Source of the DNA: Ruminococcus sp.
Lineage (GTDB): Bacteria > Bacillota > Clostridia > Oscillospirales > Ruminococcaceae
DNA: 64,000 nt
NCBI GenBank assembly: GCA_017542475.1
Contig: JAFXXD010000016.1
Span: forward strand, 62,001-126,000
Direction: 5' to 3'
How positions within the stretch are numbered: the first letter of the stretch is position 1; each line of letters opens with the position of its first letter. Both the position numbers and the translations under genes were made by a program. Shown piece after piece: positions 26,283 to 35,300 of this stretch. Under the pieces are notes generated by a model. It was not told the origin of the DNA, made no database searches, and saw nothing but the letters and a program-made list of their open reading frames with translations.

Positions 26283-26670
26283 AGTAGGGGCAGCGTTCCG
26301 CCGCCCGCCATTATACCGACAAACTCACGGCAACCGAATGTAGGGGACGCCGCCCTCGGCGTCCCGTGCCTTACGAATTTCTCGTCTCAAAACGGCATTG
26401 CAATCTCGTGCGGAGATAACTCCGCAAGCAAGCGATTTCGGAACGGCAGAAGGGGACGCCCTCACTTGCAGGGCGTCCCCTCTCTGAAAACAGCTCACTG
26501 GGCTGTTTTCAGATTCACCCCTTGCGGAGCGCCTTCGTTTTGTTTCGCCGTTCTTTAAAAACTGTGAACGGCGACCAAAGGCTCTGCCTTTGGAATCCGC
26601 AAGCCTTTGAAAAGGCTTGAGCGAAACTTTCGGTTTCGCGCAGTAGCGTGTTAGGGGCGGAAGATGCCCC
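26283..26670. repeat. Train of consecutive hairpin repeats between rplS and a methyltransferase gene
   Basis: This gene-free stretch consists almost wholly of back-to-back inverted repeats. They include an AGTAGGGG arm (26283), the 28-bp copy at 26339-26366, GGGGACGCCCT/AGGGCGTCCCC (about 26454-26482), GAAAACAGC/GCTGTTTTC (about 26485-26510), CGCCGTTC/GAACGGCG (about 26547-26574), CAAAGGC/GCCTTTG (about 26576-26592), AAGCCTTT/AAAGGCTT (about 26600-26619), GCGAAAC/GTTTCGC (about 26622-26640) and GGGGC/GCCCC (about 26653-26670). No ORF with a ribosome binding site is present. Confidence 0.75.
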
Positions 26671-26683
26671 CGCGCAGTAGGCT

Positions 26684-27475
26684 TTATTTCTTCTTTAGCA
26701 CCGCCATTGCCGCGTGGTGGAGGATATCAAACTCCGCGGGAGCTGTCTTTTCAAGCATTTCCATATGCTCGCGCTCCCACGCCGCCGTCTCCTCGGGCGT
26801 GAGCGACGCCGCAACTCCGCGGCACGCCTTCATTCTGTCGTTCCAGCTCTCGCGCGTAAAATGCACGGGCAGGTCATAGTCCTCGGCGTGCTCAACCTCG
26901 AAGTATTTGTTCGCTATTTCGGGAATATACACGGGCTTGCGCTCGTAGCCGCCGCCTGTCCAATTAGGATTGTGCTTTAGCACGAGCTCCTCGCTCTCCC
27001 TCGCAAGCGCGTCGTCCGCAGGCACCCACGCCATAAACAGTATGACCAGCCTGCCGCCGTCCTTGAGCAGGCGGGCAAGCTTCGGTATCACAACGTCGTA
27101 GTCGAAGTAGAAGAAGCACTGGCACGCCGTTATCACGTCGAATGTGCCGTCGGGGAAGTCAAGCTCCTCCGCCGCCGAAACGACGAATCTGATGTCCATA
27201 TCCGAGCGCTCGGCGAGCATTTTCGCCTGTGCTATCTGGTTCTCGGAGATGTCCGAGCCGACCCACTCCGCTCCGAAACGGTACATACTGCGCGGTACTA
27301 CGCCCGTGCCCGTGCCGAGGTCGAGAACTTTCTGTCCCTTCACGCACAGTTCGCGGTCTGCGACCTTCTCGAAGAATATCGGCGGGTAGATGTCGCGGTA
27401 TTTGGCGTAGTCCGACGAGGTGCGTCCCCAGTCGAACGCCTTGCCGCCGTCGATGTCCTTTTTGAAAATATCCAT
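26684..27475 (-). CDS. Class I SAM-dependent methyltransferase
   Basis: A 263-residue methyltransferase of the UbiE/Methyltransf_11 type. Motif I is VLDLGTGTGVV (about 50-60), the acidic SAM-ribose residue follows in WVGSDISENQ, and motif IV is FDVITACQCFFYFDYD. The substrate is unknown. An AAGGAGATAAAT site precedes the ATG. It lies 46 bases after the DUF2344 gene in the same direction with no terminator between, so it may belong to that transcript. Confidence 0.9.
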   Translation of the reverse strand: MDIFKKDIDGGKAFDWGRTSSDYAKYRDIYPPIFFEKVADRELCVKGQKVLDLGTGTGVVPRSMYRFGAEWVGSDISENQIAQAKMLAERSDMDIRFVVSAAEELDFPDGTFDVITACQCFFYFDYDVVIPKLARLLKDGGRLVILFMAWVPADDALARESEELVLKHNPNWTGGGYERKPVYIPEIANKYFEVEHAEDYDLPVHFTRESWNDRMKACRGVAASLTPEETAAWEREHMEMLEKTAPAEFDILHHAAMAVLKKK

Positions 27476-27521
27476 ATTTATCTCCTTTCAATTTGTCTGA
27501 TGCGTAATTGAATGTGCCCGC

Positions 27522-28178
27522 CTATTCAAAGACCGTGTTGTCTGCGCAGAGAATGGCTGTCCGTCGGATATCGCGCACCTCGAAGGGCAGGTCGGTAGTC
27601 TGTCTGAGGGCTTCGATGAAGAGCGTGGGGTTGTAGTTGGTCTGCGTGCCCGCGGGCAGGTACATCGTAATGTCCACCGAGCTGCCCGTATCCGCGCAGG
27701 TAAGCACCTCGGTATCGGGCTTGATATCGACCGTCTTTATGCCCTTTTTCGTCTTCTTCTCGATGAGTATCTCGGGCTGTGTGAGAAGCGTCTGCACCGC
27801 CGCGTACAGTCCCGCAGAATCGTCCGTGACGAGGGAGAAGGCATACTCCGCCTTCGCTATCGCCGTTATCTTCTGCTTCTGCTCCGCGACCTTCACTATC
27901 CGCATACCCTCGGGCATTACGGCGTTGAGAGCGTCACGTATCGCCTCCATCGGCATCTCGTCGTCGGTGATGTTGAAGTCCAGTATCTCGCAGCTGCTCT
28001 CGAAGCCCAGCGACAGCGCCAGCGCGAAGCTGTAGTAAGGGTGCGGGTTGAAGCCCTCGGTGTACCATATCGGTATCCGCGAGCGCCTGAAGGTCCGCAG
28101 CATACAGCGGTTCAGGTCGAGGTGGGAGATGTACTTTGCACGCCCTTTCTTCTCAAACGTTGCTCTTACTCTTTGCAA
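27522..28178 (-). CDS. DUF2344 / TIGR03936 radical-SAM-linked protein
   Basis: A 218-residue protein of the TIGR03936 family, starting MQRVRATFEKKGRAKYISHLDLNR-like (first 20: MQRVRATFEKKGRAKYISHL). The family is found next to, or fused with, TIGR03960 radical SAM proteins, as here. The role is unknown. The start is TTG at 28178, with GGGAGG 7 bases upstream inside the 3' end of the radical SAM gene. The two genes overlap by 26 bases, which implies coupled translation. Confidence 0.9.
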   Translation of the reverse strand: MQRVRATFEKKGRAKYISHLDLNRCMLRTFRRSRIPIWYTEGFNPHPYYSFALALSLGFESSCEILDFNITDDEMPMEAIRDALNAVMPEGMRIVKVAEQKQKITAIAKAEYAFSLVTDDSAGLYAAVQTLLTQPEILIEKKTKKGIKTVDIKPDTEVLTCADTGSSVDITMYLPAGTQTNYNPTLFIEALRQTTDLPFEVRDIRRTAILCADNTVFE

Positions 28179-30015
28179 AGCATTCCCTCCCCACTTTCTT
28201 GTTCACTCCGCAGCCCGAGCACCTCTGGCGGCAGTTCGGAGTAGTCTTTGACTCGTGCGCGGTCTTGTTCTCGCGGACAAGGAACGCCTTGTCCACGAGG
28301 TAGTCGAGGTGATCCCACGGCAGTATCTCGTCATATTCAAAGCGGCGGTTCGCGTAGAAGGACGGGTCTATGCCGCAGTCCGCGAACGCCTCCAGCCACA
28401 GGTCGGGCTTGAAATATTCCTCCCAGCTGTCGAACTTGCAGCCCTTCCTCCACGCCGCGTATATCGCGGGACACAGCCTTCTGTCGCCCTTCGCCAGTAT
28501 GACCTCGAGCATACTCACGTTCGGGTCGTGGTAGCTTATCTTTATCTTTTTGCTCTTCGTCGAGCCCAGCAGCAGCTTCTGCTTGTGCTCGACCATTTCA
28601 CGGGTGTCCTGCGGCTCGAACTCGAACGGCGTGAACGGCTTCGGTACGAAGGTGGCACAGCTCACCGACACCTGCACGCCCTTGCCGCGAGGTCTGTCCT
28701 CTATGCTGTAGAACAGGTCCACGATGCGCTGGGCGAGCTCCGCTATGCCGACGATGTCCTCGTCCGTCTCGGTGGGAAGTCCCATCATAAAGTAGAGCTT
28801 CACACTGCTGTAGCCGCCCTCAAACGCGATACGACAGGTGTTCATTATCTCCTCCTCGGAGACATTCTTGTTTATGACGTCGCGGAGGCGCTGTGTGCCG
28901 CCCTCTGCCGCGAAGGTAAGTCCGCTCTTGCGCACCTTCTTTATCTTGTTGAGCAGGGACTCCGAGAAGTTGTCCACTCTCAGCGACGGCAGCGAGAGGT
29001 TGATGCGCTCGCCCGCGGTGTAGTCTATCAGCTTCGTGAGCATATTGTCGATGTCGTAGTGGTCGCTCGTGCTCAGCGAGGCGAGCGATACCTCGTCGTA
29101 GCCCGTGTTCTCGCACAGAGCCTTGGTCTGCGCGAATATGGTATCCGCCGTCTTCTCGCGGAAGGGACGATATATGAAGCCCGCCTGACAGAAGCGGCAG
29201 CCGCGTATGCAGCCGCGCAGCACCTCCACGGAAACGCGGTCGTGGACTATCTCCGTGAAGGGCACGACGAAGTTGTCGGGGTAGTAGACCTTGTCGTAGT
29301 CGCGGATTATGCGCTTGCGGACGGTGGTCGGTATGCCCTCGTCAACGTCGAGGCGGTCTATCGTGCCGTCCTCCTTGTAGACGAAGTGGTAGAACTGCGG
29401 CACGTACACGCCCTCTATCTGTGCCGCGGCGCGCAGGAATTCCAGCCTTGTCGCGCCCTCCTGCTTCATTCTGTGGTAGAGGTCGATGAGCTCGAGATTT
29501 ACCTCCTCGCCCTCACCGAGCACGAACAGGTCGAAGAAGTCGGCAAGCGGCTCGGGATTGCACACGCAGGGACCTCCTGCCATGACTATCTGACGCAGCT
29601 CGGGTGTCCTGTCCTTAGCGAATATCGGTATCCCCGCGAGGTCGAGCATATTCAGTATGTTAGCGTACGAGAGCTCGTACTGCAATGTGAAGCCTACGAA
29701 GTCGAAATCGCGTATCGGGTCGAGGGATTCAAGCGCGTAGAGCGGTATATCGTTCTCGCGCATTATAGCCTCGAAGTCCTCAGACGGCGCAAAGCAGCGC
29801 TCGCACCAGTAGTTCTCGCGTGCGTTCGTCAGCGAGTAAAGTATCTTCATTCCGAGGTGCGACATTCCGATGTCGTACGTGTCGGGGAAGCAGAAAGCGA
29901 AGCGGACGTCCACCTTAGACTTGTCCTTTATCACGCTCCCGACCTCGCCGCCGATGTAGCGCGAGGGCTTCTGCACCTCAAGAAGGTGCTTCTCGATTTT
30001 TTGTTTTAAGTCCAT
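28153..30015 (-). CDS. TIGR03960-type radical SAM protein with B12-binding-like N-terminus
   Basis: A 620-residue radical SAM protein. The N-terminal 220 residues form a cobalamin-binding-like domain (DVRFAFCFPDTYDIGMSHLG). The cluster motif is CIRGCRFC at about 270-277. The C-terminus ends in a Cys-rich segment (CRQRCSGCG) that could hold a further metal site. Together with DUF2344 it makes a conserved two-gene unit of unknown reaction. The start is the ATG at 30015 with AAAGGTGG upstream. The frame remains open upstream to 30075, but those codons come from the palindromic repeat. Confidence 0.92.
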   Translation of the reverse strand: MDLKQKIEKHLLEVQKPSRYIGGEVGSVIKDKSKVDVRFAFCFPDTYDIGMSHLGMKILYSLTNARENYWCERCFAPSEDFEAIMRENDIPLYALESLDPIRDFDFVGFTLQYELSYANILNMLDLAGIPIFAKDRTPELRQIVMAGGPCVCNPEPLADFFDLFVLGEGEEVNLELIDLYHRMKQEGATRLEFLRAAAQIEGVYVPQFYHFVYKEDGTIDRLDVDEGIPTTVRKRIIRDYDKVYYPDNFVVPFTEIVHDRVSVEVLRGCIRGCRFCQAGFIYRPFREKTADTIFAQTKALCENTGYDEVSLASLSTSDHYDIDNMLTKLIDYTAGERINLSLPSLRVDNFSESLLNKIKKVRKSGLTFAAEGGTQRLRDVINKNVSEEEIMNTCRIAFEGGYSSVKLYFMMGLPTETDEDIVGIAELAQRIVDLFYSIEDRPRGKGVQVSVSCATFVPKPFTPFEFEPQDTREMVEHKQKLLLGSTKSKKIKISYHDPNVSMLEVILAKGDRRLCPAIYAAWRKGCKFDSWEEYFKPDLWLEAFADCGIDPSFYANRRFEYDEILPWDHLDYLVDKAFLVRENKTAHESKTTPNCRQRCSGCGVNKKVGRECFAKSKSNV

Positions 30016-30046
30016 ATATCCACCTTTGGGTATCATCAAATATGTG

Positions 30047-30117
30047 TAGGGGACGGCGTCCTCGACGTCCCGCAAATCAATTGCCTGTAGGGGCGGATAT
30101 CATCCGCCCTGTCTGTT
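30047..30117. repeat. Two TGTAGGGG palindromic repeats
   Basis: TGTAGGGGACGGCGTCCTCG opens one element (about 30047-30072) and GGGCGGAT/ATCCGCCC with a 3-base loop forms the second (about 30091-30109). They fill the gap between cdd and the radical SAM gene. Confidence 0.7.
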
Positions 30118-30121
30118 CATT

Positions 30122-30708
<587 letters not shown>

Positions 30709-30723
30709 AGTGCACCTCTTGTC

Positions 30724-32142
30724 TCAGTTTTTACTCATATATTCCGATATATCGCCGCTTCCACCCGTTGAGATGTACGAGTAGTAACCCAGTATCGCGG
30801 ACGCGTCCTTCGCGTCGAGCATACCGTCGGCGTTGACATCGGCGGCGTTTTTTATCTCTGTCGGGAGCGGCTCTGTCTCCGCACCGGTGGACAGCTTCGA
30901 GTATTCAGCAAGAATGAACGAGGCGTCCTTGGAATCGACCTTGCCGTCGCAGTTGGGGTCGCCGAACGAAACGGTTTTAGGAGGTTCACCGTCAAGTGCT
31001 TCAAACCTGTATCCGTATTTTTCAGCGTAAGCCTGTGCTGTTGAACTAACATATCCACGAATACACTCTTTTTCGACTTCTTCTCTACAAGTGTATGTCT
31101 CCTTTCCACCATAAATATCACAATCAGGATTCAATATCGTAATCTCACATAATCCCGTATAATAAAAAGCACCGCTACCTATTTTTTCAAGACTTTTGGG
31201 TAGAGTTATTCTTTCTAAATCGGATGTACAGCTAAATGATGCGTTTTTTATGAGCTTTAAGTTTGAAGATAATTCGCACTCTTTCAAGAAATAACACGCA
31301 TAAAATGCTTCTTTGCCAATTATTTCAACCGTGTTTGAAAAAACTATTTTATCAATATTTTGGTTTTCAAAAAATGCATAATCGCCTATCTCGACAACAC
31401 CATTGGGGATACTGTATGTATTCGATTCACAGTTTTTTCCAAAAGGATAGCATATCAACAAGGTTTTGTCTTTGTTAAACAACACCCCATCTATACTTGA
31501 AAAGTAATGGTTGTCTTCTGATACAGTAATACTCTCTATTCCACGTTCCCTTTGTCCAGTTTTTCCGCCAACAAAAAACCAATGACCAACTGTTTCTGTT
31601 AAAAAAGCTGTACTTGATATCTCTTTAATATTTTTTGTGATACTAACTGTCTTTAGAGAGCGACAGTTTCCAAAAGCAAGCGGCTCAATCGTTTCAACCG
31701 AATCTGGAAATGCTACTTCCTCTAATTGCTCGCAATCATGAAAAACAGCTCTACGCATGGTGCTGACCCCATTAGGAATATTAATGCTTTTAAGGCTTAT
31801 ACAGCCATTAAATGCGCGTTCTCCAATATCAATAATAGAATTAGGAATTACCACAGATTCAAGTTTTTCACATTTCTCAAAAGCCTCACCTTCAATACAA
31901 GTTACAGTTACTCCATTTATACTGCTTGGAACATTTATGTTTCCAGCAATGCTTTCATCGCAATGAACCAAAACAGCATAATCAGAATAAACATTAAAAG
32001 TCAAATCTCCCTCAACGACCTCGGCGTAATCTAACGCACTCGCGGTGATAACGCAGCCCGAACGCTCTGCCGTGAACGGCGCGGCTGCTCCGCACACCAT
32101 CGCAGCCGCCATCACAGCCGCCATTATCCTGCCTTTTCTCAT
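30724..32142 (-). CDS. Secreted BspA-type leucine-rich-repeat protein with C-terminal dockerin
   Basis: A 472-residue secreted protein. Signal peptide about 1-33; BspA-like LRR_5 repeats from about 60 to 350 with consensus stretches such as VVIPNSIIDIGERAF and ITLPKSLEKIGSGAF; a type I dockerin fills the last 75 residues (GDPNCDGKVDSKDAS and ADVNADGMLDAKDAS, ending YYSYISTGGS). LRR_5 proteins bind surfaces or proteins. The ATG at 32142 lies 8 bases after GGAGGAG; the GTG three codons earlier does not fit. The LRR core DNA is strongly AT-rich, unlike the signal and dockerin ends (see findings). Confidence 0.9.
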   Translation of the reverse strand: MRKGRIMAAVMAAAMVCGAAAPFTAERSGCVITASALDYAEVVEGDLTFNVYSDYAVLVHCDESIAGNINVPSSINGVTVTCIEGEAFEKCEKLESVVIPNSIIDIGERAFNGCISLKSINIPNGVSTMRRAVFHDCEQLEEVAFPDSVETIEPLAFGNCRSLKTVSITKNIKEISSTAFLTETVGHWFFVGGKTGQRERGIESITVSEDNHYFSSIDGVLFNKDKTLLICYPFGKNCESNTYSIPNGVVEIGDYAFFENQNIDKIVFSNTVEIIGKEAFYACYFLKECELSSNLKLIKNASFSCTSDLERITLPKSLEKIGSGAFYYTGLCEITILNPDCDIYGGKETYTCREEVEKECIRGYVSSTAQAYAEKYGYRFEALDGEPPKTVSFGDPNCDGKVDSKDASFILAEYSKLSTGAETEPLPTEIKNAADVNADGMLDAKDASAILGYYSYISTGGSGDISEYMSKN

Positions 32143-32195
32143 TCTTTCCACTCCTCCGCACGCGCCGTGTCGGCTCCGCGCATATTCTTAAATCT

Positions 32196-32224
32196 ATCTT
32201 ATCATAATCCGTCCCAAAAGTCAA
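32196..32224 (-). promoter_or_regulatory. Promoter of the dockerin-LRR gene
   Basis: Minus-strand TTGACT (32219-32224), 17-base spacer, TAAGAT (32196-32201). Confidence 0.65.
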
Positions 32225-32257
32225 TAAATCCGAGGCGGAGTTCAAACTGAACAACCG

Positions 32258-32293
32258 GACGGGCGGCGGAACGTCGCCCCCTACAATTGAATG
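32258..32293. repeat. GGGCGGCGGAACGTCGCCCCCTACA repeat (inverse orientation)
   Basis: A copy of the palindromic family lying between the two divergent promoters at 32196 and 32316; it ends in CCCCCTACAAT, the reverse of the TGTAGGGG edge. Confidence 0.6.
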
Positions 32294-32315
32294 TGAAAAT
32301 TTTTTCATAATTATA

Positions 32316-32344
32316 TTGTAATATGTGTCGATATATGCTATAAT
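32316..32344 (+). promoter_or_regulatory. Sigma-A promoter of the giant helicase gene
   Basis: TTGTAA (32316-32321), 17-base spacer, TATAAT (32339-32344). The transcript would start near 32351, which rules out the in-frame codon at 32325 as a start. Confidence 0.75.
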
Positions 32345-32393
32345 AATAAAGTATATGAAAAATTCAGCCCTTTCGGGCGGAACGGAGCTTGAT

Positions 32394-35300
32394 ATGGACA
32401 ACATCATCACCTTCGGCGGAAGTATGACCAAGCAGATCAATTTTGCTATGCAGCAGAATTATGTGCCCGTTTTCCGCAATATCACCCTCACCAACAACAC
32501 CGACGAGACTATCCCCTCCGTGAAGCTGAGGATAAGCTTCGAGCCCGAGTTCGCGAAGCCGTTCGAGTCGCTCCCGACCGACCTTTTGCCCTCGCGTCCC
32601 GCGGAGATAGCTCCCGTGAACATTGTCCTCAACGCCGACTACCTGTTCAGCCTTACCGAGAAAATGGTCGGCAGCGTGACCGTCGAAGCCGTAAAGGGTG
32701 ACGAGGTCATCGCCTCGCAGGTGAATACCATCGAGCTCCTCGCCTACGACCAGTGGACGGGCGTGCTCTTCATGCCCGAAATGATAGGCGCTTTCATCAC
32801 GCCCAACCACCCCAAGGTGAAGGAGATAGTCGCCGAGGCGGGCAAATATATGCAGAAGTGGAGCGGCTCGCCCTCGTTCACGGGCTATCAGGACCGCAAC
32901 CCCAACATCGTGAAAATGCAGATGGGCGCGATATATGCCGCCTTGCAGGAGCAGAACATCGCCTATACGGCTCCGCCCGCGAGCTACGAGACAGCCCAGC
33001 GCGTCCGCCTGCCCGAGGACGTACTCACGGGCAAGAGCGGTACCTGCATCGACCTCGCGGTGCTCTACTGCGCGTGCCTCGAAGCCATTGACCTCAATCC
33101 GCTGCTGTTCATCGTCAAGGGTCATGCCTTCGCAGGCTGCTGGCTCATAAACGAGACCTTCTCCGACTGCTTACAGTATGACGTTTCCGCCATTTCCAAG
33201 CGTATCGCCAAGGGCGTCAACGCGATGAGCGTGGTCGAGTGCACCGACTTCACCGCTGGCAAGGGCGTTGATTTTGATGCGGCTGAGACTCACGCTGCCG
33301 CCCACCTTGAATCCTTCGACGACTTCAATTTCGCCATAGATGTCACCCGCACGAGAGCAGGCGGTATCCGTCCCATGCCTGCGCGTGTATGCGAGAACGG
33401 CACCTTCAAAGCCGTTGACTACGGCGAGCGCAAGCGCAGCGATATCACCTCAGCTCCCTCGGAAATGGACATTATCGGCGATATCCCGCAGGACGGCGAG
33501 CCGCGCGAGGTCACCAAGCAGATGGTGTGGGAGCGCAAGCTCCTCGACCTCAGCCTCCGCAACAGCCTGCTCAACTTCCGCCCGTCCACTATGAACGTAC
33601 AGGTGATGATGAGCGACCTCGGTCAGCTTGAGGACGTCATCTCCACGGGCGAGGAGTTCAAGGTCTGCGCCGTGCCGAACGATATGTCGTTCCAGATGGC
33701 TGACAGCAAGATATTCGAGACTGAAAACGACAAGACCCAGATAGAAGCCGTTGCTGAATCCGAGTTCAAGAGCCGCCGTCTGCGCACCTTCATCAGCGAG
33801 AGCGAGCTCGACAAGATAATGAAGAAGCTCCACAGACAGGCGAAGGTCAGCATAGAGGAAAACGGCGCTAATACGATATATCTCGCGCTCGGCTTCCTGC
33901 GCTGGTTCGAGACCGACAAGAGCGAGAAGGCGAGGTATGCTCCGCTGGTGCTCGTGCCTATCGACATCAACCGCAAGGTGCAGGATAAGTCCTACTCCAT
34001 AAGAGTGCGCGACGAAGAAACGCAGGTCAACATCACTGCGCTCGAAATGCTCAGACAGTTCTTCGGCATCGACATAAAGGGGCTCGACCCCGTGCCCATG
34101 GACGAGAACGGCGTTGACCTGCCGCTCATTTTCAGCACCATACGTCAGGGCATAATGGCACGCACTCGCTGGGATATCGAGGAGTACGCCTTCATCGGTC
34201 AGTTTTCATTCAACCGCTTCATTATGTGGAACGATATCCGCAACCGCGCCGATGAGCTCGCCGAGAACAAGGTCGTGGCAAGCCTCATCTCGGGCAGGAC
34301 CGAGTGGGAGGAGGGCGACATCTCGATGACGCCGCTTGAGCTCGACAACAAGGTCGCTCCCGCAGACCTCGCCGTGCCCGTTGCCGCAGACTCGTCACAG
34401 CTGGCGGCTGTATACGCTGCAAACGCGGGCAAGAGCTTCGTTCTGCACGGACCTCCGGGAACAGGCAAGTCGCAGACGATAACAAATATGATAGCCAACG
34501 CCCTCCACCACGGCAAGACCGTCCTCTTCGTCGCCGAGAAAATGGCGGCTCTGGAGGTCGTGGAGAAGCGTCTGAACAAGATAGGGCTCGGACCGTTCTG
34601 TCTTGAGCTCCACTCGAACAAGGCTCAGAAGCGTGCCGTGCTAAAACAGCTTGAGGACACGCTCAATGTCGGCAGGGTGAAAACTCCCGCCGAGTTCGAG
34701 GCTCAGGCTCAGAAGATATCCGAGCTCCGCGCCGAGCTCAACGACACGATGTCGGAGATACACAAGATTCGCCCGTGCGGTATGTCACTGTACGACGCGG
34801 CGGTGAAGTACGAGCAGTTCAAGCCATACGGCGGAAAGTTCAGCTTCACGCAGACGCAGATAGACGCGATGAACGCCGAAACCTATACGAAGTGGCGCGG
34901 CGAGCTCGAACGCCTTGCCGCGGCAGGCAGGGAATTCGGCGACGTCACTGCTACTCCCCTCACCTGCTGCCGTCTCACGGACTGCACTCCCGATACGCGC
35001 GGAAGGCTTGAAAGCAGGCTCGGCGAGTTCAAGTCCGCACTTGCGGCGGCGGGAGCTCACAATGGCGAGCTCTGCGCGGCTGTGGGCTCGGAAGGTCTCA
35101 GCTACGAGCAGTGCAGAGCAGCAGCCGACCTCATCACGACGGCTTGCTCCGAGGGCTATATCCTCCCGCAGATACTCACGGGAAGCGGCTGGGAGCTCCG
35201 TAAGGCGGCGGCTGAACAGCTCATCGCTTCGGGACGTCAGCAGCGCGCCCTCAAAGCAGAGGTGCTCGGTCAGTTCGAGCCGTCCGTACTCGCATACGAC

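Noticed and set aside
28255-30009. 584-codon plus-strand frame opposite the radical SAM gene
   Set aside because: It has no ribosome binding site, no domain and a Val/Arg/Leu-heavy translation typical of antisense frames in GC-rich genes. The opposite strand encodes a clear radical SAM protein.
30016-30075. 20-residue N-terminal extension of the radical SAM protein
   Set aside because: The codons come from a palindromic repeat; AAAGGTGG supports the ATG at 30015.
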